Source: Variovorax sp. Root411
GTDB lineage: Bacteria > Pseudomonadota > Gammaproteobacteria > Burkholderiales > Burkholderiaceae_C
Direction: 5' to 3'
Assembly: GCF_001425205.1 (NCBI RefSeq)
Contig: NZ_LMDW01000002.1
Location: 174,777 to 238,776, forward strand
DNA: 64,000 nucleotides
Positions 1-9,288 of the stretch are shown here, in pieces (within the stretch, counting starts at the first letter, position 1; every line of letters starts with the position of its first letter). Both the position numbers and the translations under genes were made by a program. The notes beneath the pieces were generated by a model. It ran no database searches. It was not told the DNA's origin and saw only the letters and a list, made by a program, of their open reading frames with translations.

Positions 1-210
1 GGCAACAACATCGCCATCACGCAGAACGGCGCAGAGGTGCAGATCGCCACCAGCGCCACGCCCAACTTCACCAGCGTGACCACCGGCGGCACGGTGCTGA
101 ACAACAACGGCCTCACGATCACGGGCGGGCCGAGCGTGACCACCACCGGCATCAACGCCGGCAACACGGTCATCACCAACGTCGCGCCCGGTGTGGCAGG
201 TACCGACGGC
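1..210 (+). repeat. Internal direct repeat of the adhesin, copy 1 (copy 2 at about 814-1023)
   Basis: About 210 bp starting at base 1 recurs nearly unchanged about 813 bp downstream, with only scattered third-base and a few coding changes. Both copies encode the same stalk/head segment ([19 protein letters not shown] onward). This is the kind of intragenic repeat that lets trimeric adhesins change length by recombination. Copy 1 may extend upstream of the window. Confidence 0.8.
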
Positions 211-3200
211 GTGAACGTGACCCAGCTGAACGACACGGTCGCGGCCAACAAGACCAAGTACTACAGCGTGAACGACAACGGGGTGGCCGGGGCCAACGTG
301 AACAACGACGGCGCAAAGGGCATCAACTCCATCGCTGCGGGCGTGGGCGCCAGCACCACTGCGGCCGCCACCGGCAGCGTGGCCATGGGCAACAACGCCG
401 CGGCCAGCGTCGTCAACGGGCTGGCGCTGGGCACCGGCGCGGCGGCGGGCACCAACGCGGGCGACGTGGCACTGGGCTCGGGCTCGGTCACGGCGGCCGT
501 GGTCAACACCCCCGGCGTGACCATCAACGGCACGCCCCACACCTTCCAGGGCACCACGGCAACGAGTACCGTGAGCGTGGGTGCGGTGGGCGCCGAGCGC
601 ACCATCACCAACGTCGCAGCCGGTCGGATCTCCAACACCTCGACCGACGCGATCAACGGCTCGCAGCTGTTCGCCACCAACGCCGAACTGGCCAACATCG
701 GCTCCACGGCCAGCAAGGGCTGGAACATGACCACGGCCCGGACAGGCACGGGCACGGCGACGGGCACCAGCGTGCAGAACATCGCCCCGGGCGGCACCGC
801 CACCTACACGGCGGGCGACAACGTCGCCATCACGCAGAACGGTGCAGAGGTGCAGATCGCCACCAGCGCCACGCCCAACTTCACCAGCGTGACCACGGGC
901 GGCACGGTGCTGAACAACAACGGCCTCACGATCACAGGCGGCCCGAGCGTGACCAACACCGGCATCAATGCCGGAAACACGGTCATCACCAACGTGGCGC
1001 CTGGCGTGGCGCTCACCGATGCGGTGAACTTGAGCCAGCTGACCACGCAGGTGAATGCGTCCAAGATCCACTACTACAGCGTGAACGACAACGGCACGCA
1101 GCAGGGGAACTATGCGAACGACGGCGCCACGGGCATCAACGCCCTGGCCGCCGGCGTGAACGCCCTGGCCGCGGGTACCAGCGGCGTTGCCATGGGCAAC
1201 GGCGCGCGCGCCAGCGCCGCGGACACCATTGCCATCGGCAGCACTGCGACGGCCGATTCGGCGGAGGCAGTGGCCATCGGCAAGAACGCGAAGGCCACGG
1301 GCGGCAAGGCCATCTCGATCGGCTCGGGCAACACGGCTTACGGCGACGGGGCCGTTGCCATCGGCGATCCGAGCTTTGCCAGCGGTACCGGTGCCTTTAC
1401 CGGCGGTGCCAACAACATCGCCAACAGCGACGGCACGGCAACGGCCACTGCTGCCAACCAGGCCAACGGTGCAGTCGCCATCGGCAATGGCAACAAGGCG
1501 ATCGGCCAGGGCTCGGTGGCACTGGGCAACGGCTCCACGGCCGGTGCGGCCGGCAAGGCCGGCAGCGTGGCCATTGGCGACGCCGCGACGGCGACTGCCA
1601 ATGCGGGCGACGTGGCGCTGGGCTCCGGCTCGATCACCACGGCGGCGGTCGGCACGGCCAGCGCGACCATCAACGGCACGACCTACAACTTCCAGGGCAC
1701 CACGCCGACGAGCACGGTGAGCGTCGGCGCGCCGGGGGCGGAACGCACGATCACCAACGTGGCGGCCGGCCGGATCTCCAACACCTCGACCGACGCGATC
1801 AACGGCTCGCAGCTGTTCGCAACCAACCAGTCGATCGAGGACCTCAGCACGACGGTCACGACCAACAAGACCAGGTACTACAGCGTCAATTCCACCGGCG
1901 GCACCAACGAGGACAACCTTGGTGCCACCGGCACCAACGCCATCGCGTCGGGCAAGAACGCGGCGGCGGGCGGTGCTTCGGCGGTGGCCATCGGCCTGGG
2001 GGCCACGGCCGCGGACGCCAACAGCGTGGCGCTGGGCGCGGGTTCGGCCACGGCCGCTGCCGTGGGGACTGCGAGCACGACGATCAACGGCACGACCTAC
2101 AACTTCCAGGGCACCACCCCGGTGGGCACGGTGAGCGTGGGCACGGCCGGAGCCGAACGCACGATCACCAACGTGGCGGCCGGGCGGATCTCCGGCAGCT
2201 CGACCGATGCCATCAACGGCTCGCAACTGTTCGCCACCAACCAGTCGATCGAGGATCTCAACACCACGGTCACGGCCAACAAGATCAGGTACTACAGCGT
2301 CAACTCCACCGGCGGCGGCAACGAAGACAACCTCGGTGCGACCGGTGCCGACGCCATCGCGTCGGGCAAGGATGCGAGCGCAACTGTTGCCGGTGCGGTG
2401 GCCATCGGTTCGGGTGCCGTCTCCGACCGGGCGGTCGCGCCTTCCACCGGCAGCATTCCGGCCGGCAGTTCGCTGATCTCCTACAACACCACCGACCGCA
2501 CCCTGCTGGGCGCACTGTCGGTCGGCAGTGCGACCACCTACCGCCAGATCACCAACGTGGCCGACGGCACGCAAGCGCAGGACGCGGTCACGGTGCGGCA
2601 GCTGTCGGGCGCGCTGACGGCCTTCGCGGTGACGCCGACGCTGTACTTCCATGCCAACTCCGCCGCGGCGGACTCGCTGGCCATCGGCGCGGAGTCGGTG
2701 GCCGTGGGCCCGCAGACGGTAGTCAACGGCAACAACGGCGTGGGCATCGGCAACGGCGCGGTGGTGCAGCAAAGCGCGCCGGGCGGCATTGCGATCGGCC
2801 AGGGCGCGACCTCGCACCTGGCCGACTCCATCGCGCTGGGCACGCAGTCGTCGGCCGCCGCCGTGCAAGGCGTGGCACTGGGCGCGGGCACCAGCGTGAC
2901 GCAGGCCGGCGGCGTGGCGCTGGGCGCGGGCTCGGTGGCCTCCACCGCCGCGGGCGTGGCCGGCTACATCCCGCCCACCGCCACTGCCGCGCAGCGCATT
3001 GCCATCGGCGCGACCACCAGCACGCTGGCGGCGGTATCGGTGGGCAATGCAGCCAGCGGCCAGTTCCGGCAGATCACCGGCGTGGCCGCGGGCACGGCCG
3101 ACAGCGATGCGGTCAACGTCTCGCAGCTGCGGGGTGTGCAGGGCACGGTCGCTGCCATCGACCAGTCGGCGGTCAAGTACGACAGCAACGCGGACGGCAC

Positions 3201-3609
3201 GATCAACCACAACAGCGTGACGATGGGCGGCAGCAACGCCACCGCTCCGGTCACGGTGCACAACGTGGCGCCGGGCGTGGCGGGCACCGATGCCGTCAAC
3301 GTGAACCAGCTGAACGCGGTCAGCGGCGGCCTGAACAACCGCATCGATGCGACCAACAGCCGCATCGACAGCGTCGAGAAGAACGCCTATGCCGGGGTTG
3401 CCGCGGCCATGGCCCTGCAGATGCCTGCGAGCTACGTTCCGGGCAAGACGGTCATGCGCATCGGCGCGGGCTCCTTCAAGGGCCAGGGCGCGCTGGGCAT
3501 CAGTTTCCGGCGCACTTCCGAGAACAACGCCTGGAGCATCACCGGCGGCGTGGCCACCAGCCGTGCCGGGGTGGGCGCCACCGTTGGCGCGGAATGGGTC
3601 TTCAACTGA
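1..3609 (+). CDS. Trimeric autotransporter adhesin (YadA-like), 5' truncated by window edge
   Basis: The open frame runs from base 1, so the start, signal peptide and early head lie outside the window; 1202 codons are visible. The protein is rich in Gly, Ala, Asn and Thr. It carries left-handed-roll head repeats (forms such as SVAIGxxA and VALGxGS), repeated neck/stalk motifs ([10 protein letters not shown] followed by [14 protein letters not shown] at least three times), and a C-terminal stretch beginning [13 protein letters not shown] that matches the YadA membrane anchor. Such proteins form trimers on the cell surface and mediate adhesion or autoaggregation. The protein ends WVFN, so an Asn follows the usual aromatic last residue of outer-membrane barrels. 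The OmpA-like lipoprotein gene follows 32 bp downstream. The family call is firm; the ligand is unknown. Confidence 0.93.
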   Translation, partial: GNNIAITQNGAEVQIATSATPNFTSVTTGGTVLNNNGLTITGGPSVTTTGINAGNTVITNVAPGVAGTDGVNVTQLNDTVAANKTKYYSVNDNGVAGANVNNDGAKGINSIAAGVGASTTAAATGSVAMGNNAAASVVNGLALGTGAAAGTNAGDVALGSGSVTAAVVNTPGVTINGTPHTFQGTTATSTVSVGAVGAERTITNVAAGRISNTSTDAINGSQLFATNAELANIGSTASKGWNMTTARTGTGTATGTSVQNIAPGGTATYTAGDNVAITQNGAEVQIATSATPNFTSVTTGGTVLNNNGLTITGGPSVTNTGINAGNTVITNVAPGVALTDAVNLSQLTTQVNASKIHYYSVNDNGTQQGNYANDGATGINALAAGVNALAAGTSGVAMGNGARASAADTIAIGSTATADSAEAVAIGKNAKATGGKAISIGSGNTAYGDGAVAIGDPSFASGTGAFTGGANNIANSDGTATATAANQANGAVAIGNGNKAIGQGSVALGNGSTAGAAGKAGSVAIGDAATATANAGDVALGSGSITTAAVGTASATINGTTYNFQGTTPTSTVSVGAPGAERTITNVAAGRISNTSTDAINGSQLFATNQSIEDLSTTVTTNKTRYYSVNSTGGTNEDNLGATGTNAIASGKNAAAGGASAVAIGLGATAADANSVALGAGSATAAAVGTASTTINGTTYNFQGTTPVGTVSVGTAGAERTITNVAAGRISGSSTDAINGSQLFATNQSIEDLNTTVTANKIRYYSVNSTGGGNEDNLGATGADAIASGKDASATVAGAVAIGSGAVSDRAVAPSTGSIPAGSSLISYNTTDRTLLGALSVGSATTYRQITNVADGTQAQDAVTVRQLSGALTAFAVTPTLYFHANSAAADSLAIGAESVAVGPQTVVNGNNGVGIGNGAVVQQSAPGGIAIGQGATSHLADSIALGTQSSAAAVQGVALGAGTSVTQAGGVALGAGSVASTAAGVAGYIPPTATAAQRIAIGATTSTLAAVSVGNAASGQFRQITGVAAGTADSDAVNVSQLRGVQGTVAAIDQSAVKYDSNADGTINHNSVTMGGSNATAPVTVHNVAPGVAGTDAVNVNQLNAVSGGLNNRIDATNSRIDSVEKNAYAGVAAAMALQMPASYVPGKTVMRIGAGSFKGQGALGISFRRTSENNAWSITGGVATSRAGVGATVGAEWVFN
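814..1023 (+). repeat. Internal direct repeat of the adhesin, copy 2
   Basis: Near-identical to bases 1-210, in the same orientation and frame. After about 1010 the copies diverge: GVAGTDGVN in the first versus GVALTDAVN in the second. Confidence 0.8.
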
Positions 3610-3641
3610 TCGCCATACGGATGAACTGGACGAACTCCATC

Positions 3642-4532
3642 ATGAACAAGCCTCTTCAAGCCAAGACTTTCTTCACGGTCCGTAGCGCACCGCTCGCCGC
3701 ACTCTGCCTCGCGGCACTGGTGGCCGGCGGCTGCGCCAGCCCGAGCTACACCATCACGCCGGAGATGCAGGCCAGGGCCGCTTCGGAGAACCCGGCACCG
3801 CCGAAGGACGAGGACTTTCCCGCGCTGGACTCGGCCAAATGGCAGCAAGGCGCCTTTCCGAGCCTCGAGGCCCTGCGCGCCATGCGTGCCGGCATGGGCA
3901 AGGACCAGGTGCGCGAGCTGCTGGGCTTTCCGCACTTTCGCGAAGGCCTGGGCGGCGTGCGCGAGTGGAACTACATCTTCCACTTCCGCACGGGCGCCGG
4001 CCCGGAATACATCACCTGCCAGTACATGGTCCGCTTCAATGCAGACGTGCTGGCCAACGGCATGTACTGGAAGGGACCGGGCTGCGCGGACCTTCTCAAG
4101 CCGATGCCCGCGACGAAGCCCGCCGCTAACGCCCAGCCAGTGGCTCTGCCTGCAAAGACGACGCTCGGCGCCGACGGCCTGTTCCGCTTCGACGGCCGCT
4201 CACTGGCCGACCTGCTGCCCGAGGGACGGCGCAAGCTGGACGCGCTGGCAAGCGACATCAGGAGCAGCGCCAGGCCGGTGGACTCGATCAGGGTAACGGG
4301 GCACACCGACCGGCTCGGCAGCAGCAGCTACAACCAGGCGCTCTCGCTGGCGCGCGCCAACACCGTGCGCGACTACCTGGTGCAGGCCGGCGTACCGGCG
4401 CAGGTCGTGCAGGTGCAGGGCAAGGGCGAATCGGAGCCGAAGGTGCAGTGCGCACAGGCGAGGCGCCCGGACCTGATCGACTGCCTCGCCCCGAACCGCC
4501 GCGTGGAGATCGAGGTGTCTGCGCAGCGGTGA
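3642..4532 (+). CDS. OmpA-family outer-membrane lipoprotein with BamE/SmpA-like N-terminal region
   Basis: This 296-residue protein begins with a lipoprotein signal: a hydrophobic stretch ends in LVAGGC, giving lipidated Cys31. Residues about 85-120 (GMGKDQVRELLGFPHFREG and the following EWNY) resemble the SmpA/BamE fold. The C-terminal third is an OmpA/Pal peptidoglycan-binding domain, with VTGHTDRLGSSSYNQALS and a later NRRVEIEV. It probably tethers the outer membrane to peptidoglycan. It lies directly downstream of the adhesin, and Burkholderiales adhesins often have such a partner, so a role in adhesin assembly or anchoring is plausible but inferred. ATG 3642 was chosen because the signal peptide follows at once; ATG 3621 is an in-frame alternative. 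Neither has a strong ribosome-binding site. Confidence 0.85.
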   Translation: MNKPLQAKTFFTVRSAPLAALCLAALVAGGCASPSYTITPEMQARAASENPAPPKDEDFPALDSAKWQQGAFPSLEALRAMRAGMGKDQVRELLGFPHFREGLGGVREWNYIFHFRTGAGPEYITCQYMVRFNADVLANGMYWKGPGCADLLKPMPATKPAANAQPVALPAKTTLGADGLFRFDGRSLADLLPEGRRKLDALASDIRSSARPVDSIRVTGHTDRLGSSSYNQALSLARANTVRDYLVQAGVPAQVVQVQGKGESEPKVQCAQARRPDLIDCLAPNRRVEIEVSAQR

Positions 4533-4625
4533 ACTCCGCGGCGGGCCATGCCGAACGCAGGGCCCGCCGGCAGTTTCGACCGTAAGATGGCGCCGCGCCG
4601 CCGCAGAGCGGTGTCTGGAGACACG

Positions 4626-6344
4626 ATGCCCCGCTTCACCCCCCGTGCCTTCGCTCACGCCGCCCTCGCCGCGGCCGGGCTCTCGCTGACGGCTTGCGGC
4701 ACCGTGCCGCCGACCACCGAGCAGCTGGCAACTTCCTGTGCGTCTCTGGCACGCCATGTCATCGAGCCCGGAGCCATCGGCTTGCCCAGCGGCAGGGCCT
4801 CGGTCACTTCCGCCGTGCTTGCGCCTGCAAGTGCAGGAACGGCCAACGCCGGTGCATTCGCGCCGGCCCTTCCCCGCTTCTGCAAGGTCACGGGCACGAT
4901 CGCATCGCGTGACCCTGCCGCGCAAGTCATCAACTTCCAGCTGAACCTTCCGACCGAATGGAATGGAAAGGCCCTGCAGTACGGCGGCGGTGGCTTCAAC
5001 GGCGTGTTGATCACCGGCCTCGCGCCCTTGCGCGACGCCGCGCCGGGCGACCCGCTGCCCATCGCGCGGGGCTATGCGACCTTTGGCCAGGACTCGGGCC
5101 ACCAGGCGAGCGCCTTCCCTCCCGGCGAGCCAGGCGCCTTCGCGCTGAACGACGAGATGCTCGAGAACTTCGCGTTCGCTTCGTACAAGAAGGTGAAGGA
5201 CGCGGCCGTGGACCTCATGCGCGCCTACTACGCACGACCGCCGCAGCACACGTACTACTTCGGCGGCTCGGAGGGCGGGCGCGAAGGAATGATGATGGCG
5301 CAGCGGTTCCCGGCCGACTACGACGGCATCGTCAGCGTGGTGCCCGTCATCAACTGGACCGGCCTGTTCCATGCATTCGTGCGCAACCAGGTGCCACAAC
5401 ACGACGACTGGCTTCAGGCCGGCAAGATCCCGCTGATCGCGAAAGCCACCTCCGATGCCTGCGATGCGCTCGACGGGCTGGCCGACGGCGTCGTCAACAA
5501 CTACATGGCTTGCCAGGCCCGCGTCGACCTGCAGCCGCTGCGCTGCCCCGGCGGCGGCGATGCAGGGTTGCAATGCCTGTCGGACGCGCAGCTGCGACTG
5601 GTGCGTGGCATCCACTCGCCGTATGTTTTTCCCTTTCCCATCGCCAACGGGCTCACCACCTACCCACAGTGGCTGTACGGCCATGAGGACAGCCTCGACG
5701 GTCCCTCCGCCCTGAACATGGTGCGCTGGGTCTCCGGCACGGCGGCGCCCATTGCTCCTCCGGATGCGGCGCGCCATTCGACGCAGTGGATCTACGGCAG
5801 CAACTGGATCCGCTACGCCGTCGCCCGCGACAAGGACTACGACGTGCGCCGCTATCGTCCCCAGGAGTTCCAGGCGCGGGTCCAGAAGACCTCCGCGATG
5901 ATCGACGCCACCGACCCGGACCTTTCGGCATTCTTCGCTCGCGGCGGCAAGCTGATCGTGCGCGAGAACGCCGCCGACCGCGCACAGAGCCCCCTCATGG
6001 GAATCCAGTACCACGGTGCGCTCGTGGCGCGCATGGGAGCACCGGCCGTGGAAAGATCGGTGCGACTGTATGTTTCACCGGGCTCGACACACAGCGGCAA
6101 TTCCCGGGCGGTCGGAGGCGGCGCGCCGGTGCCGACGATGGTGGACCTCCTGGATCCGCTGGACCGATGGGTAAGCACGGGCGCTGCGCCCGCAGACGCG
6201 CTGGTGCAAACGGTCAATGCGCCGCTGCCGCCGTTTGTCGTCCAGGCGTCTCGACCGATGTGCCGCTACCCCGCGTACCCGCACTACGCAGGCGGCGACC
6301 GCATGCAGGCGTCGAGCTACCAGTGCCGCGCGGCGACGCCTTGA
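4626..6344 (+). CDS. Tannase/feruloyl esterase family lipoprotein
   Basis: This 572-residue alpha/beta hydrolase of the tannase/feruloyl esterase family probably hydrolyses ester bonds of plant phenolics in the periplasm or outer membrane. A lipoprotein signal ends LSLTAC near residue 22. The nucleophile motif FGGSEGGREG puts the likely serine at residue 215; Asp451 (ENAADRAQSP) and His489 (GSTHSGNS) complete a plausible triad. In characterised family members a Cys precedes the Ser and another follows the His (the CS-D-HC motif, linked by a disulfide); here those positions are Gly214 and Ser490, so both cysteines are gone. ATG 4626 has GGAG five bases upstream. The gene is convergent with the TRAP/acyl-CoA operon, 10 bp from its end, suggesting a shared substrate pathway. 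Substrate specificity is unknown. Confidence 0.85.
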   Translation: MPRFTPRAFAHAALAAAGLSLTACGTVPPTTEQLATSCASLARHVIEPGAIGLPSGRASVTSAVLAPASAGTANAGAFAPALPRFCKVTGTIASRDPAAQVINFQLNLPTEWNGKALQYGGGGFNGVLITGLAPLRDAAPGDPLPIARGYATFGQDSGHQASAFPPGEPGAFALNDEMLENFAFASYKKVKDAAVDLMRAYYARPPQHTYYFGGSEGGREGMMMAQRFPADYDGIVSVVPVINWTGLFHAFVRNQVPQHDDWLQAGKIPLIAKATSDACDALDGLADGVVNNYMACQARVDLQPLRCPGGGDAGLQCLSDAQLRLVRGIHSPYVFPFPIANGLTTYPQWLYGHEDSLDGPSALNMVRWVSGTAAPIAPPDAARHSTQWIYGSNWIRYAVARDKDYDVRRYRPQEFQARVQKTSAMIDATDPDLSAFFARGGKLIVRENAADRAQSPLMGIQYHGALVARMGAPAVERSVRLYVSPGSTHSGNSRAVGGGAPVPTMVDLLDPLDRWVSTGAAPADALVQTVNAPLPPFVVQASRPMCRYPAYPHYAGGDRMQASSYQCRAATP

Positions 6345-6354
6345 GCAGGCTCCA

Positions 6355-8235
6355 TCAAAGGAACCCGATGGAGAGCCACGGCACCGCGGCGACCACGATC
6401 GTGCCGACCAGCAGCGCGAGCATGTAGCCGACGATGGGCCGGATGCCCTTGTCCGGATGCACCCGCCCGATCGCGCATGCCGCGTAGTAGCCCACGCCCA
6501 ACGGCGGCGCGAACAGCCCCAGCCCCATCGACAGCACGACGACCATGGCGTAGTGCACCTCGTGGATGCCGAGCTGGCGGGCGATCGGGAACAGCAGCGG
6601 GCCGAACAGCACGATGGCCGGGATGCCCTCGAGCACCGAGCCGAGCACCACGAAGGTGACCAGCGAAACGGCCAGGAACATCGGCGCGCCGCCCGGCAAC
6701 CCGGTCATGGCCTGCGCCAGCGAACTGGAGAAGCCCGACTGCGTCAGCCCCCAGGCCATTCCCGTCGCGGTGCCGATGATCAGCAGGATCGCGCCCGACA
6801 GCGACGCCGTCGCCACCAGCATCGGCCCGACGCGCTTCCAGTCGAACTGGCGGTACACCAGCAGGCCCGACAGCACGGCATAGACGATGCCGATGGTCGA
6901 GACCTCGGTGGCCGTGGCCACGCCTTCGACGACAGCCGCGCGGATGATGAAGGGCAATGCCAGCGCCGGCACGGCAATCGCCGCCAGCTTGGCCACCTGC
7001 CGCCGCGAGGGACGCTCGACATGGCTGAGATCCTCGCCCCGCGCCCGCAGCCAGACGACGACGCACAGCGTGAGCCCCAGCACCACGGCCGGCAAAAGGC
7101 CGCCGGTGAACAGCGCCGCAATCGAGACGCCCGTGACCGATCCGATGGTGATCAGCACCAGGCTCGGCGGCACGGTCTCGGTCTGCGCGCCGGTGGCCGA
7201 GAGCAGCGCCACCAGGTCGCCTTCGCTGGCGCCGCGCTTCTTCATTTCCGGAAAGAGCGCCGGCGCCACCGCGGCCATGTCGGCGGCCTTGGACCCCGAG
7301 ATGCCGGAGACGAGGTACATCGCCCCGACCAGCACGAACTGCAGGCCGCCGCGCACGTGGCCCAGCAGGCCCGCGAGGAAGGCGATCATGGCCTTGGCCA
7401 TGCCGGTCATTTCGATGAGCAGCCCCAGGAACACGAACAGGGGCACGGCCAGCAGGATCAGGTGCGACATGCCCTCGTCCATGCGGCCGATGATCACCGG
7501 CAGCGCGGTGTCCGTTCCCAGCGCCAGGTAGCCGATGGTCCCCAGGCCGAACGCAAAGGCGATGGGAATGCCACTGAACACGCTCGCCCCGACCACGCCC
7601 ACGAAGAAGATCAGCAGGTTGTAGCGCCCCAGGTCTTCGAAGACGCCGCGGCCCAGCGCGAAGGCGCCGATCACGATGGCCACGGCGGCGAAGGCCTTGG
7701 TGCCCGTGCGCCAGTCGGCATCCTTGAACAGCCGCAGCACCGAGAACAGCATCATCAGGGCGATGCCGCAAGGCAGCGCCGCAGCGCGCCATGCATTCGA
7801 GATCTCGAGGGCCGGCGTGGTGATGAAGCGCTCCTCCGAGGCATATTCCCACGCTGGCCAGGCCACCATCGCGAGGAAGGCCAGCGATGCGCACACGCTG
7901 ATGGCCTCCAGCAACTGCTGGCGCGCGGGCGCCTGGCGCGAGACCAGCGCCGTCATGCGCATGTGCTCGCCGCGCCGCAGGGCGACCACGGCACCGAGCA
8001 TCGCCAGCCAGATGAAGAGCATCGAGGCGAGTTCGTCGGACCAGACCAGCGGCCTGTGGAACGCGAAGCGCGCCACGACGCCGGCCAGCAGCACGGCGAT
8101 GTCCGCCAGCACGAGCGCACCGGCGGCCGCTTCGACGATGAGCCCGAGCATGCGGTCGATGCGCGCCGCCGGCGAAGCGGGGCTCACCGCCGGCGACGCC
8201 TGCACGCCGTGGCCGGCGGGGCTCATCGCGTTCAT
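6355..8235 (-). CDS. TRAP transporter fused permease (DctQ-DctM)
   Basis: This 626-residue multi-pass membrane protein carries both TRAP permease parts. Residues about 20-200 are a DctQ-like four-helix small subunit (LVWSDELASMLFIWLAMLG). The rest is a DctM-like large subunit of many helices, with VPLFVFLGLLIE, SGSKAADMAAVAP, and a conserved C-terminal region around LGLFAPPLGVGYYAACAIG. With DctP it imports an organic acid using an ion gradient. ATG 8235 overlaps the dctP stop by four bases (ATGA), indicating translational coupling. In-frame starts further upstream would run inside dctP and are unlikely. Confidence 0.92.
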   Translation of the reverse strand: MNAMSPAGHGVQASPAVSPASPAARIDRMLGLIVEAAAGALVLADIAVLLAGVVARFAFHRPLVWSDELASMLFIWLAMLGAVVALRRGEHMRMTALVSRQAPARQQLLEAISVCASLAFLAMVAWPAWEYASEERFITTPALEISNAWRAAALPCGIALMMLFSVLRLFKDADWRTGTKAFAAVAIVIGAFALGRGVFEDLGRYNLLIFFVGVVGASVFSGIPIAFAFGLGTIGYLALGTDTALPVIIGRMDEGMSHLILLAVPLFVFLGLLIEMTGMAKAMIAFLAGLLGHVRGGLQFVLVGAMYLVSGISGSKAADMAAVAPALFPEMKKRGASEGDLVALLSATGAQTETVPPSLVLITIGSVTGVSIAALFTGGLLPAVVLGLTLCVVVWLRARGEDLSHVERPSRRQVAKLAAIAVPALALPFIIRAAVVEGVATATEVSTIGIVYAVLSGLLVYRQFDWKRVGPMLVATASLSGAILLIIGTATGMAWGLTQSGFSSSLAQAMTGLPGGAPMFLAVSLVTFVVLGSVLEGIPAIVLFGPLLFPIARQLGIHEVHYAMVVVLSMGLGLFAPPLGVGYYAACAIGRVHPDKGIRPIVGYMLALLVGTIVVAAVPWLSIGFL

Positions 8236-9248
8236 GCCAGCTTGCCGACGGAGCGTTCCAGGAGGGCCCATGCCTCGTCGCCGTACTTGCTCTTCCACTC
8301 GCCATAGAAGCCGGCCTTGCGAAGCTGGTCGCGGAAGGCGGCGGCGTCCGGCTGGTTGAAGGCCAGGCCCTTGCCGGCCAGCTCCGTCTGCAGCCCGGCG
8401 TTGAGCTGCGCCACGTCATTGCGCTCCTTCAGGCCGGCCGCGTCGATGTGCTTGGCCACGATGGTGCGCAGGTCGGCCGGCAGCTTCTCCCAGGCGCGGC
8501 GGTTGGCCAGGAACCAGAAGCCGTCCCACATGTGGTTGGACAGCGAGCAGTACTTCTGCACCTCGAAGAGCTTGGCCGTCGAGATGATGGCCAGCGGGTT
8601 CTCCTGGCCGTCGACGATCTTCGTCTGCAGCGCGGAATAGACCTCGGCGAAGTTGATCGACGCCGGCGCCGCATCGAGGGCCTTGAACATCGAGGTCCAC
8701 AGCGGCGACACCGGCACGCGGATCTTGAAGCCCTTCAGGTCGGCGGGCGTCGCGATGGGCCTGGACGACGAGGTGATCTGGCGAAAGCCGTTGTCCCAGA
8801 TCTTTTCCATCGGCACGATGCCGGCCTTGGTGATCTGCGCGCGGATGTAGGCACCCAGTTCGCCGTCCATCGCCTTCCACACGCTCGGGTAGTCCTTGAA
8901 GGCAAAGCCGACGCCGCTGATCGATGCCGCCGGCACCAGTGTCGAGAGGATCAGGCCCGAGAGGGTGAAGAACTCGACGCCGCCCGAGCGCAGCTGGCTC
9001 AGCACATCCGTGTCGGAGCCGAGCTGGTTGTTCGGGAAGATCTGGATGTCGACGCGGCCGTTGGTCTCGGTGCGGATCGCATCGGCCATCTCCTTGGCGC
9101 GCAGGTTCATCGGATGCGTCACCGGCAGGTTGTTCGCGTACTTGTAGGTGAACTCGGCCTTGGTCTGCGCGAAGGCGCTGCCCGCGGGGGCGGCAACAAC
9201 GGCGGCAGCGGCGGCGCCGCGAAGAATGGTGCGTCGGGAAATGTTCAT
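8232..9248 (-). CDS. TRAP transporter substrate-binding protein (DctP family)
   Basis: This 338-residue periplasmic solute receptor captures an organic acid and delivers it to the DctQM permease encoded next. The N-terminus MNISRRTILRG plus an Ala-rich hydrophobic stretch ending GSAFAQ is a twin-arginine-type signal. The mature part shows DctP features: VTHPMNLRAKEMAD, RVDIQIFPNNQLGSD and the long helix-rich C-terminal lobe. ATG 9248 is preceded by a good AAGGAGA site. The gene lies 40 bp after the acyl-CoA ligase stop in the same operon, so the imported compound is probably activated to a CoA thioester. The ligand cannot be read from the sequence. Confidence 0.92.
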   Translation of the reverse strand: MNISRRTILRGAAAAAVVAAPAGSAFAQTKAEFTYKYANNLPVTHPMNLRAKEMADAIRTETNGRVDIQIFPNNQLGSDTDVLSQLRSGGVEFFTLSGLILSTLVPAASISGVGFAFKDYPSVWKAMDGELGAYIRAQITKAGIVPMEKIWDNGFRQITSSSRPIATPADLKGFKIRVPVSPLWTSMFKALDAAPASINFAEVYSALQTKIVDGQENPLAIISTAKLFEVQKYCSLSNHMWDGFWFLANRRAWEKLPADLRTIVAKHIDAAGLKERNDVAQLNAGLQTELAGKGLAFNQPDAAAFRDQLRKAGFYGEWKSKYGDEAWALLERSVGKLA

Positions 9249-9288
9249 GGCTTTGTCTCCTTGGTGGTTCGTAATTGTGATCGGTGGC

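Noticed and set aside
1..3609. CRISPR-like repeat array
   Set aside because: The repeats are in-frame coding repeats of a trimeric adhesin, without uniform spacers or cas genes.
4200..6014. Long minus-strand open frame opposite the tannase-like gene
   Set aside because: It is the antisense shadow of a GC-rich gene; its translation has no family features and is dominated by Arg, His, Gly and Val.
6217..8307. Long plus-strand open frame opposite the TRAP permease
   Set aside because: Composition is low-complexity His/Arg/Gln-rich shadow sequence; the minus strand encodes a well-conserved transporter.
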